From Grimontia indica (GTDB taxonomy: Bacteria > Pseudomonadota > Gammaproteobacteria > Enterobacterales > Vibrionaceae): a stretch of 38,553 nucleotides of DNA. Shown here one piece after another: positions 25,986 through 33,463 of the stretch (positions are counted from its first letter, which is position 1; every line of letters begins with the position of its first letter). The DNA lies in the NCBI RefSeq assembly GCF_000333895.2, contig NZ_ANFM02000020.1:1-38553 (forward strand), in the 5' to 3' direction. The translations under genes and the position numbers were made by a program. Below the pieces are notes generated by a model. It was not told the origin of the DNA and did not search any database. It was given only the letters and a program-made list of their open reading frames with translations.

Positions 25986-26846
25986 TTAGGTCACCAGGTT
26001 CTTGCCGATCGCACGGATCAGGAAGAATGCGACGATATTGGCGAGAATCACGGCGATAAGACCGCCCGCTGATGCGACGCCGACGTCGAATTGCATCAAT
26101 GCCTGCCCAAAAATCAGGAAAGCGAGGTTGGTGGATTCATAGCCCGGGCCACCACCCGTGGTGACAAAGATTTCCGCGAACACAGAGAGCATGAAGATGG
26201 TTTCAATCATCATCACCACGGCAATCGGACGCGCCAAATGGGGCAGTGTCAGGTAGCGGAATACCTGCCAGCCTGTCGCACCATCAAGTAACGCGGCTTC
26301 TTTTTGTTCGTGGTCCATGGATTGGAGCGAGGTAATGAAAATCAGCAACGCAAAGGGCATCCATTGCCAACTGATCATGGCGATGATGGAACCGAGCGGA
26401 AATTGTTCCAGCCAGTCTACGGGCTGCAAGCCAACGCTTTCCCAAAGCGCGGCTAACACGCCGTATACCGGGTGCATCATCATGTTTTTCCAGATAAGCG
26501 CGTTCACGGTTGGCATGATGAAGAAAGGAGAAATCAACAGTACGCGCACAATGCCGCGACCGAAGAAAGGTTTGTCCAGCGCAATGGCGATGATCAGCGC
26601 ACCAATCACGGTAACAACCAGCACCATACCCACCAAGGTTAAGGTGTTGATGATCGCGGGCCAAAAAGCTTCGTCCGTGTAGAAAAACTCGAAGTTCATC
26701 GAGCCGATGAATTCGTTGTCTCCCGGATAAAGTAAGTTATATCTGATGGTTGAGAAGTAGATCGTCATGGAAAGCGGGACGATCATCCAGAGCAGCAAGC
26801 TGACAAAGGAAGGCGCAACCAACAGCCGAGGCAACCATTTTTGCAT
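25986..26846 (-). CDS. mtlF: ABC polyol transporter permease (MtlF-type)
   Basis: A 286-residue MalF-type permease (short form, no large periplasmic insert). Six membrane segments; the EAA loop is KEAALLDGATGWQVFRYLTLP at about residues 185-205. The ribosome site is weak. It is separated from the binding-protein gene by 63 bases holding a strong hairpin, which probably lowers its expression compared with the binding protein. Confidence 0.93.
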   Translation of the reverse strand: MQKWLPRLLVAPSFVSLLLWMIVPLSMTIYFSTIRYNLLYPGDNEFIGSMNFEFFYTDEAFWPAIINTLTLVGMVLVVTVIGALIIAIALDKPFFGRGIVRVLLISPFFIMPTVNALIWKNMMMHPVYGVLAALWESVGLQPVDWLEQFPLGSIIAMISWQWMPFALLIFITSLQSMDHEQKEAALLDGATGWQVFRYLTLPHLARPIAVVMMIETIFMLSVFAEIFVTTGGGPGYESTNLAFLIFGQALMQFDVGVASAGGLIAVILANIVAFFLIRAIGKNLVT

Positions 26847-26877
26847 TTGAAATTACCAGTAAAGCTGAGAAGGAAAA

Positions 26878-26899
26878 GCCGGGCAGGTGACTGCCCGGC
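26878..26899 (-). promoter_or_regulatory. Intercistronic hairpin/attenuator between mtlE and mtlF
   Basis: GCCGGGCAG and CTGCCCGGC make a perfect 9-bp GC-rich stem with a 4-base loop. On the minus (coding) strand it is followed by TTTTCC. It sits 10 bases after the mtlE stop. Such structures commonly terminate part of the transcription and protect the binding-protein mRNA end. Confidence 0.75.
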
Positions 26900-26909
26900 A
26901 ATGAGGTGC

Positions 26910-28226
26910 TTACTTGTAGTAGCCAGACTTGCGCATCTCGCGATCCGCAGACTTGTTGGCGTTTTTCAGCGCTTGTTCAACAGTGACTTTGCCTGCAAGG
27001 GCAGAAGTGAACTGCTGACCTGCAGCAATACCAATCGCCTGGAACTCAGGAATGGCAGCAAACTGAACGCCCACGTAAGGAGTTGGTTTCAGGGTGCTGT
27101 TCGCTGGGTCTGCTGAGTTGATTGCTGCCAGTTCTGCTTCAGCAAATACTGCGGCTTCCTGGAAGTTAGGGTTGTCGTAAGTTGACTGACGGGTACCAGT
27201 AGGTACGTTCGCCCAGCCGTTCTCTTTTGCGACCAGATTGATGTAGTCCTTAGACGTTGCCCAAGTGATGAACTTCTGTGCTTCTTCAGCATTTTTGGTT
27301 GCTGCAGGAACCGCCAGCGCCCATGCCCACAGCCAGTTTGCACCGCGGTCGGTTACAGCAACGGGTGCTTGTGCGAAGGCCACTTTGTCTGCCACTTTGC
27401 TCTGCTTTGGATCGGAGATGAAAGACGCTGCGATGGTGGCATCAATCCACATACCACACTTGCCTTCGTTGAACAGTGCCAGGATTTCGTTGAAGCTGTT
27501 TGAGCTTGAACCTGGAGGACCGTAAGTGCTCAGCAGGTCAACGTAGAAGCTGACTGCGTGATTCCACTCCGGTGAGTTCAGCTGTGGTTTCCAGTCTTCG
27601 TCAAACCAGCGCGCACCGAAAGAGTTGGCCATAGTGGTGATGTACGCTGCGTTGTCGCCCCAACCTGGCTTACCGCGCAGGCAGATACCGTATACGCCGT
27701 TGTCAGGATCGTGAATGGCTGCAGCAACGTCACGAATATGACCCCATGTCGCGCGGTCTGGCACTGTCATGCCAGCTTTGTCGACCAGATCTTTACGGTA
27801 CATCACCATGGAGCTTTCACCGTAGAAAGGGACTGCGTAGAGTTTACCGTCGTAAGACAGACCCGCACGCATCGCTGGCAGGAGATCGTCAACGTCGTAA
27901 GCAGCATCGGTTTCGACTTCTTTCAGCCAGCCTTTTTCACCCCAAATTGGGGTTTCGTACATACCGATGGTCATCACATCAAACTGACCGCCTTTGGTGG
28001 CGATGTCGGTGGTCACACGCTGGCGAAGTACGCCTTCTTCAAGCGTCACCCAGTTGAGTTTGATATCAGGATTTTCTTTTTCGAACTCCTTACTCAACTT
28101 TTGCATTTCGATCATGTGGCCGTTATTCACCGTTGCGATTGTCAGCTCAGTTGCCGCAAAAGTGGTGGCGGAAAAAGCCGCACAGGCAGCAGCAATGGTA
28201 GTTAGCGTTTTCCTTGTAGACAGCAT
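26910..28226 (-). CDS. mtlE: ABC polyol transporter periplasmic binding protein (MtlE-type)
   Basis: A 438-residue family-1 solute-binding protein. Signal peptide: MLSTRKTLTTIAAACAAFSA, cleaved around TFA-A. The mature protein opens ELTIATVNNGHMIEMQKL and has the family's NPDIKLNWV and NSFNEILALFNEGKCGMWIDATIAASF regions. It delivers mannitol, sorbitol or arabinitol to the MtlFG permease. The frame is open to 28289, but AGAGGA 8 bases before the ATG at 28226 decides the start. First gene of the eight-gene operon. Confidence 0.94.
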   Translation of the reverse strand: MLSTRKTLTTIAAACAAFSATTFAATELTIATVNNGHMIEMQKLSKEFEKENPDIKLNWVTLEEGVLRQRVTTDIATKGGQFDVMTIGMYETPIWGEKGWLKEVETDAAYDVDDLLPAMRAGLSYDGKLYAVPFYGESSMVMYRKDLVDKAGMTVPDRATWGHIRDVAAAIHDPDNGVYGICLRGKPGWGDNAAYITTMANSFGARWFDEDWKPQLNSPEWNHAVSFYVDLLSTYGPPGSSSNSFNEILALFNEGKCGMWIDATIAASFISDPKQSKVADKVAFAQAPVAVTDRGANWLWAWALAVPAATKNAEEAQKFITWATSKDYINLVAKENGWANVPTGTRQSTYDNPNFQEAAVFAEAELAAINSADPANSTLKPTPYVGVQFAAIPEFQAIGIAAGQQFTSALAGKVTVEQALKNANKSADREMRKSGYYK

Positions 28227-28278
28227 TATTGCGTTCCTCTTTGATAAAGATGTACTTCGAACGAGTGTTAACATCTGC

Positions 28279-28306
28279 ATAACAATCAAAGATCAAAAAA
28301 AGGCAA
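28279..28306 (-). promoter_or_regulatory. Predicted promoter of the polyol operon
   Basis: Minus strand: -35 TTGCCT (28306-28301), 16-base spacer, -10 TGTTAT (28284-28279). Both boxes are imperfect, as expected for an activator-dependent promoter. The leader before the mtlE ATG would be about 45 bases. Confidence 0.35.
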
Positions 28307-28324
28307 CTGGAAACAAAAGCGGTG

Positions 28325-28342
28325 CATAAAAGTACTTTTATG
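28325..28342. promoter_or_regulatory. Perfect 18-bp palindrome upstream of the polyol operon
   Basis: CATAAAAGTACTTTTATG is its own reverse complement. It lies about 19 bases upstream of the predicted -35 box and about 100 bases before the mtlE ATG. AraC proteins usually bind direct repeats, so this could be the site of a second regulator. Confidence 0.6.
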
Positions 28343-28408
28343 ACAGTGGAATGATGAAATTTTTACCTTGGGGATTTAACAAAGTTGAAAAATTTGGGCG
28401 GGAAATGC

Positions 28409-28440
28409 AAAAGGCTGCCTTTTAAAATAGGCAGCCTTTT
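28409..28440 (-). terminator. Rho-independent terminator of the MscS-type gene
   Basis: AAAAGGCTGCC (28409-28419) and GGCAGCCTTTT (28430-28440) form a perfect 11-bp stem with an AT-rich 10-base loop. It is symmetric, but only the MscS-type gene reads into it, 23 bases after its stop codon. It insulates the polyol promoter. Confidence 0.9.
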
Positions 28441-28462
28441 GTCGATAAAACTGGAAGGGTTA

Positions 28463-29416
28463 TCAGCAATGTAGCGCGTTAGAATCGGAATCTGTCAGCA
28501 AATCTTCGGCAAATGTGACAGGTGGTTGTTTTAGTACTCTTTCGCAGTACATGGTCATGAAATCTTCGCGGATAAGTTGTTCTAATTCCGTCGCACGTTC
28601 GGTTGGACAGAAGATGCGAACATGTACCTGTGGGTCGCCCATTTCAGTCGAAGTCACGTGAATGTGTGGGTCTGCACCTGGAAGGTCGACACCGGCGTGA
28701 CGTTCAATCACGTGGTTGTAGCGCGTCGCCACTTCGTAGAAGTCTTCACAGTGGTCATCAATTCTTGCCAGCAAGCTCGGCACTAACGGATACAGGTTCG
28801 CGGTTTCTTTCACTGTGATAATAAATTCATGATAAACATAGCGTTTCATGAAATTGAGGTTCTTCACGGGCGTGGTGAAAAACAGGCTGTTGGGGAAAGT
28901 AACGGTTTTTCCTGTGTAGTTATATGTGCCGTGGTGCAGGTCGATTTCCTGAATTTTGGTCGCCATCAGGTTGTGTTCAATCACTTCGCCACAAAGCGAA
29001 CCGACTTCTATCCATTCACCAATTTGGAATGAGCGAGAGCTGGCGCGTTGGATGGAACCAGTAAAGCAAAGAATAATCTCTTTGGAAGCGACGACGACAG
29101 CAACGGCAATGGCCGTCAGTGACAGTGCGAATTCATTGATCTCTGAACGCCAGACCAAAAACATGACCACAAGAAGCATGGTAAAGGAGCCGTTTTTGGT
29201 GCGTGAAATCCATTTACGCTGTTCTTCACTCAGGAAGTTGGAATCACCCCAAATGAGTTTGATAAGCACTCGTCGAATCAGCATGAAAAGGGCGATCACA
29301 ACGAGGGTGAGGAGAAATTTGTGTTCCGTAAAAAAGGAGATAAGAAACTCTAGTTGTTCCACAACAATATCCTGATCCTGTTTTGTATCGTGAGTATCCG
29401 TTACAACACTAAACAC
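28463..29416 (-). CDS. MscS-family mechanosensitive channel protein
   Basis: A 317-residue protein. It has membrane segments at about residues 30-48, 75-92 and 96-115 (the last lining the pore), followed by the MscS beta domain with FQIGEWIEVGSLCGEVIEHNLMATKIQ, the family hallmark. The C-terminal alpha/beta part (170-300) is present. These proteins release solutes on hypo-osmotic shock, sensible beside a polyol uptake operon, though the link is only positional. Start is GTG with a weak ribosome site. Confidence 0.88.
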   Translation of the reverse strand: MFSVVTDTHDTKQDQDIVVEQLEFLISFFTEHKFLLTLVVIALFMLIRRVLIKLIWGDSNFLSEEQRKWISRTKNGSFTMLLVVMFLVWRSEINEFALSLTAIAVAVVVASKEIILCFTGSIQRASSRSFQIGEWIEVGSLCGEVIEHNLMATKIQEIDLHHGTYNYTGKTVTFPNSLFFTTPVKNLNFMKRYVYHEFIITVKETANLYPLVPSLLARIDDHCEDFYEVATRYNHVIERHAGVDLPGADPHIHVTSTEMGDPQVHVRIFCPTERATELEQLIREDFMTMYCERVLKQPPVTFAEDLLTDSDSNALHC

Positions 29417-29802
29417 TACGCTTCAGTGGTGCAATAGAGAAGTTTGCTTATTTCTTTCTGATTTTCCGCCGTTTAGCGAAAAGTGGTGCCCGTTCTCCAG
29501 TTGTTAATCAAACACCAGAGTCAGTGCTTCTCTGGATGGTTTAACGGCGTGCCGCCAGCCTGTCGATAAGGCTTACAACATCAGGCCTTGTGAGAGCCTA
29601 TTTTCTTTTCTTCTGCTGCAAGCATAACCCATTGACTTAGAACACATTAAATCTTCCGCCGAAAATCCTTAATTTTTACTGTCTCAAATAAGGCTCATTT
29701 GGATCAAAAAATATTCATTTTCGCTTTATCAATACTCAACCCTCAACCATGATTAATCATAAGCGTTACGCATGTTTCTATTGTGAAACTACTGGGGGAT
29801 GG
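29417..29802. other. Intergenic region before the M4 protease gene
   Basis: A 386-base gap between divergent genes. It has short weak hairpins only (CCAGAG/CTCTGG near 29514-29535; AGGC/GCCT near 29582-29600 followed by a T-rich tract). It probably holds the promoters for the MscS-type and protease genes. No ORF called. Confidence 0.4.
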
Positions 29803-32463
29803 ATGTTAGGTCGCGCGCTTTTCCTGTTTGGATTTATTTTTTTGAACTTCCTGATTTTGAAGGTAAATGCTGCCGAGGTTGTTAAGGCGGATGATTCTGT
29901 GTTTCAAAACGCGCCTTCTGCAGCAGCAATGAGTAGTGGCTTATCCTCTTCAAAAACAGGCTTTTATCCCTCTGAAACCGTGGTTTTGCCTAACGGCAAA
30001 GTGAAGGTGAAACACCAGCAGTTTTTCCAAGGTGTTCCCGTGCGCAAAGGCCGTGTTGTCTCAGACAATGTGAACAATCAATACGCTAATGCCCGGGGGT
30101 TAAAGGTTTCATCTCTCAGCAATACCCTGGCCTCCGTAACGCCTTCTGTCAGTCAACAACGTGCCCTTCAAATTCTGAAAGACCAACATTTAATTGGGGC
30201 GCCAGCGGCTGAAATCCTGACGCCTGAAAACGAAAAGTCGGAATTGTTTGTCTGGCTTGATGAGCAGGGATCTCCACGCTTGGTCTATGAAGTCAGCTTC
30301 TTCCTTCCCGCCAGAAAACCAACCCGCCCGCGCGCTTACATTGATGCTAAAACCGGTGAAATCCTGAAAACGTGGGAAGGGCTTGCACACATTGAAGATA
30401 AGGGCCGTGGCCCTGGCGGGAATGAGAAAACCGGGCAATACATTTTCGGCACTGACTATGCCGAAATGAAAATCAACAAAGTAGGCTCGACATGTACTTT
30501 GGAAACGGCGAACGTGAAAACGGTAAACCTAAACCATGGTACATCCGGTTCTACGGCCTTCTCGTATGCTTGTGCTGATGCCAGTAATACCAACACGTTT
30601 AAATCTATCAACGGTGCTTATTCGCCCCTGAACGACGCGCACTTTTTCGGCAACCTGGTGTTCGACATGTATCAGGACTGGTTGAGTATGTCTCCGCTAA
30701 CCTTCCAACTGGTGATGCGTGTTCACTATGGCAGCAACTACGAAAACGCCTTTTGGAACGGGTCATCAATGACATTTGGTGATGGTCAGTCTCGTTTTTA
30801 TCCGCTGGTGGACGTCAATGTCTCCGCGCATGAAGTGAGCCACGGATTTACCGACCAAAACTCAGATCTGATCTATGCGGGCATGTCTGGGGGTATCAAC
30901 GAAGCCTTTTCTGATATTGCCGGGGAAGCCGCAGAGTTTTATTGGAAAGGCAGCGTGGATTGGCAGGTTGGTCGTGCCATTTACAAATCTTCGGGCGCTT
31001 TGCGTTACTTTATCACCCCATCGGATGATGGCCGTTCAATCGACCATGCGAACCAATATTACGATGGCATGGATGTTCACTACTCCAGTGGTGTGTTTAA
31101 CCGCGCGTTCTACTTACTTGCGACCAAGCCTGACTGGGACGTTAAAAAGGCCTTTTCAGCCTTTGCCATTGCAAACAAACTTTACTGGACGCCGGATTCC
31201 ACCTTTGATGAAGGCGGTTGTGGCGTGGCCCGCGCCGCGGATGATTTAGGTTACAACACTACTGACGTGGTCGATGCATTCAGCCAAGTGGGTGTTTATG
31301 CTTGTCTGGATACCACTGAACTTACCAGCGGCGTGCCTGTGAGTAACACCAGTGGCGATAGCGGTTCTGAAACCTACTACTACTTCTCACTCCCTGCGAA
31401 CACAGACTCTGCATCTGTGGCCCTGAGTGGTGGTTCGGGAAACGCGGATCTTTACGTGAAATACAATGGCTGGCCAACAACCAGTGATTACGACTGTGCT
31501 TCCACCACGTCAGACAATAACGAAGTGTGTGATGTGACCTTGCAAGGCACGGGTGAATACAATGTGCTGGTGGCGGGGCAAACGGCCTACTCGGGTGCCT
31601 CTGTCCAACTGGATGTGGTGGAATCTCCGCCACAGGTTCTGAGTGTCGGCGATGCGGTATCCAGCCTGTCGGGTACCCGCGGTGACATGCTTTTCTACAG
31701 CTTCACCTTGCCGGATGATGGCAGCAGCCTGCGGGTCAGTATTTCTGGTGGCTCGGGTGATGCTGACCTTTATCTGAAAAAAGGCAGCACGCCTTCCCAA
31801 TCAGATTACGATTGCCGCCCTTACTACTACGGCAACAATGAAAGCTGTATTGCCCAGGGCAGTGCGGGGGATGAGTTCTTTGTGATGCTTCATGGCTACG
31901 CAGCATTCTCTGGGGTTACTATTTCTCTGACTCAGGAAAGTAGTTCCCAAGCGCCGGAAGAACGTGCAGATCCAATCGACACATCCGCTCCTATCACCAA
32001 CATTCAAGGGCTTCAGGGAGAGGAGGTTTACTACTCCTTCACCGTAAGCTCAGCAGGTGTTTTGTCTGCTAATCGGGCATCGGCGATGTCGGCGACACCA
32101 ATGTCAGCAACGCCAATGTCTGGGGGAGGCTTGACGATTTCCCTGAGTGGCGGGATAGGCGACGCTGATTTGTATGTCCGCGGAGGCGCTGCACCGACGA
32201 CAAGTGTCTATGATTGTAAATCCACGTCCAGTTCCAATCAGGAAACCTGTCAGCTTTCTAGCCTGACTTCGGGCACCTATTACGTCATGGTATATGGCTC
32301 AGAAGCATTTGAAGGCGCGAGCCTATCGCTATCAGAAACCGCATCGCAAGATAACGTCTCTTCTGGTGGTGGAGGTGGTGGCAGTCTGGGATGGTTGAGC
32401 TTGCTTTCATTGTTGGCACTGGGCTGGGGCAGAAACAGATTACCAGTCCGTGCCAAGCATTAA
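29803..32463 (+). CDS. Secreted M4 (vibriolysin-type) metalloprotease with PPC repeats and GlyGly-CTERM
   Basis: About 886 residues. Order: signal peptide (1-24), FTP/PepSY propeptide (to about 210), thermolysin-like catalytic domain (about 215-510), three PPC domains, each with an SGGxGxADLYV core, then a GGGGGGSLGWLSLLSLLALGW tail. Zinc and catalytic residues: HEVSH (His343, Glu344, His347) and Glu367 in GGINEAFSD, the same 24-residue spacing as thermolysin; DVHYSSGVFNRAFY carries the transition-state His. The tail, Gly-rich then hydrophobic then basic, is a GlyGly-CTERM sorting signal cleaved by rhombosortase after type II export. GGGGG just upstream favours the ATG at 29803; the frame opens at 29749. 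A repeat-rich insert (MSATPMSATPMSGG) precedes PPC 3. Confidence 0.95.
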   Translation: MLGRALFLFGFIFLNFLILKVNAAEVVKADDSVFQNAPSAAAMSSGLSSSKTGFYPSETVVLPNGKVKVKHQQFFQGVPVRKGRVVSDNVNNQYANARGLKVSSLSNTLASVTPSVSQQRALQILKDQHLIGAPAAEILTPENEKSELFVWLDEQGSPRLVYEVSFFLPARKPTRPRAYIDAKTGEILKTWEGLAHIEDKGRGPGGNEKTGQYIFGTDYAEMKINKVGSTCTLETANVKTVNLNHGTSGSTAFSYACADASNTNTFKSINGAYSPLNDAHFFGNLVFDMYQDWLSMSPLTFQLVMRVHYGSNYENAFWNGSSMTFGDGQSRFYPLVDVNVSAHEVSHGFTDQNSDLIYAGMSGGINEAFSDIAGEAAEFYWKGSVDWQVGRAIYKSSGALRYFITPSDDGRSIDHANQYYDGMDVHYSSGVFNRAFYLLATKPDWDVKKAFSAFAIANKLYWTPDSTFDEGGCGVARAADDLGYNTTDVVDAFSQVGVYACLDTTELTSGVPVSNTSGDSGSETYYYFSLPANTDSASVALSGGSGNADLYVKYNGWPTTSDYDCASTTSDNNEVCDVTLQGTGEYNVLVAGQTAYSGASVQLDVVESPPQVLSVGDAVSSLSGTRGDMLFYSFTLPDDGSSLRVSISGGSGDADLYLKKGSTPSQSDYDCRPYYYGNNESCIAQGSAGDEFFVMLHGYAAFSGVTISLTQESSSQAPEERADPIDTSAPITNIQGLQGEEVYYSFTVSSAGVLSANRASAMSATPMSATPMSGGGLTISLSGGIGDADLYVRGGAAPTTSVYDCKSTSSSNQETCQLSSLTSGTYYVMVYGSEAFEGASLSLSETASQDNVSSGGGGGGSLGWLSLLSLLALGWGRNRLPVRAKH

Positions 32464-32481
32464 AAGGTGTATGTAGTGATC

Positions 32482-33066
32482 CTAGGCAGCACTTAAACAC
32501 GCATTGAGCTTTTTCTGACTGCGTTGAGCCCCGAGCAGTGCCGGATTCGTTTCCAGCCATTTGAGTAGCTCTGTTGTCGCCGCTTCCGGTGACTGACTCG
32601 TGGTATCAAGCTCAATGTCATAGTACAGGTGTTGGTGAACGTAGTTGTATTCACTTTCCGCCAGTCCAATCGCTCTGTCTCCACGCTCTTTCTCGCGCCT
32701 GGCGGCAATCAGCAAATGACATTTCACACCCACCATACAAACAGTGAAACCTTCTAATGCGGCCAGAAGGTTTTTCTTTTCTTCGTCGACAGTCCAAGCG
32801 TTATCAAGGATTAGGTAGCAGCCTGCTTTTGCTAATCCTTTTGCGGCTTGATGGTACCCCTCTACTAAGGTTGGGTAGTCGTAGCCTTCACGGAAAATAG
32901 GTTTGCCTTCAATCATGGCTTTCAGATCCGAAGGAGGGAGGGCGTAAAGCACGCTGTCTATGCTGAAGTTCAAGTACTGGCGGGGTAGACGTTCAATGAG
33001 TGCGTTAGCAATGCTGGTTTTCCCGGCGCTGCCTGTTCCGTTGAGAATAATAATTTGTGGAAACAT
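32482..33066 (-). CDS. Chloramphenicol phosphotransferase-like P-loop kinase
   Basis: A 194-residue kinase with Walker A GTGSAGKT (residues 10-17), FSIDSVLYALPP after strand 2, LILDNAW (Walker B-like), and the lid/base region REKERGDRAIGLAESEYNYVHQHLYYDIELDTT, which is the CPT family pattern. CPT proteins phosphorylate chloramphenicol in Streptomyces; homologues in other bacteria mostly have unknown substrates, so resistance should not be assumed. It is convergent with the protease gene, 18 bases apart. Confidence 0.85.
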   Translation of the reverse strand: MFPQIIILNGTGSAGKTSIANALIERLPRQYLNFSIDSVLYALPPSDLKAMIEGKPIFREGYDYPTLVEGYHQAAKGLAKAGCYLILDNAWTVDEEKKNLLAALEGFTVCMVGVKCHLLIAARREKERGDRAIGLAESEYNYVHQHLYYDIELDTTSQSPEAATTELLKWLETNPALLGAQRSQKKLNACLSAA

Positions 33067-33180
33067 GTCACCAACTTAGTTTGATCGTATTTTTATGTAA
33101 TTAGATGCTTATGAGGTGGCTGTGTACAGAAAGTCGGCAGCGAATTTAAGCTGAGTTCACACAAAAAGTGTGGTTTTATT

Positions 33181-33405
33181 TTGCGAATACTGCTTCTTAA
33201 TAAAGACAGAGGTAAATCACTGTTTAAATTAGCCATTCATGATGAAAATCACTCACGCGAAGCGAATATCAAGGATGCTGCTAAGTTATTTATAAATTAC
33301 AGTGAGTTGAATGATGAGCGTGCCGAGCCATTTGGATCACTTCCAATAATACCTTGTCTTTACGTTGATATTTCTCATCTTAAATCTTCAGATTTGACCT
33401 TTTGA
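33181..33405 (+). CDS. Doubtful small ORF, unknown product
   Basis: A 74-codon frame, mixed charged and hydrophobic, with no signal peptide or membrane segment and no known motif. TTG start with no Shine-Dalgarno. AT-richer than the neighbours. It may be a degraded fragment or a chance ORF. Confidence 0.2.
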   Translation: MRILLLNKDRGKSLFKLAIHDENHSREANIKDAAKLFINYSELNDERAEPFGSLPIIPCLYVDISHLKSSDLTF

Positions 33406-33433
33406 TCCTAACCGTACGTCATTGTGTAACACA

Positions 33434-33460
33434 GTCACTCGTTGAAAGAAGAGGAGTGAC
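33434..33460 (+). promoter_or_regulatory. Hairpin that could mask the DUF4397 ribosome-binding site
   Basis: GTCACTC (33434-33440) pairs perfectly with GAGTGAC (33454-33460). The right arm takes in half of the GAGGAG Shine-Dalgarno (33451-33456) of the gene starting at 33464, so the stem could hold translation down. Confidence 0.5.
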
Positions 33461-33463
33461 GAG

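Larger units (their letters stand above)
33067..33463. other. Intergenic region with a doubtful small ORF
   Basis: A 397-base gap. A 74-codon plus-strand frame (33181-33405) starts at TTG, with no ribosome site and an AT-rich sequence, so it is called separately at low confidence. CACAC-AAAAA-GTGTG followed by a T-rich stretch (near 33160-33182) could be a weak terminator. The last 30 bases hold the ribosome site and hairpin of the DUF4397 gene. Confidence 0.4.

Noticed and set aside
19472-28226. PTS-type mannitol operon (mtlA, mannitol-1-phosphate dehydrogenase)
   Set aside because: Transport genes are ABC-type and the dehydrogenase is the free-mannitol type; no EIIC protein is present.
32482-33066. 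Chloramphenicol resistance gene
   Set aside because: It belongs to the CPT-like family, but most homologues outside actinomycetes have unknown substrates; resistance cannot be claimed.
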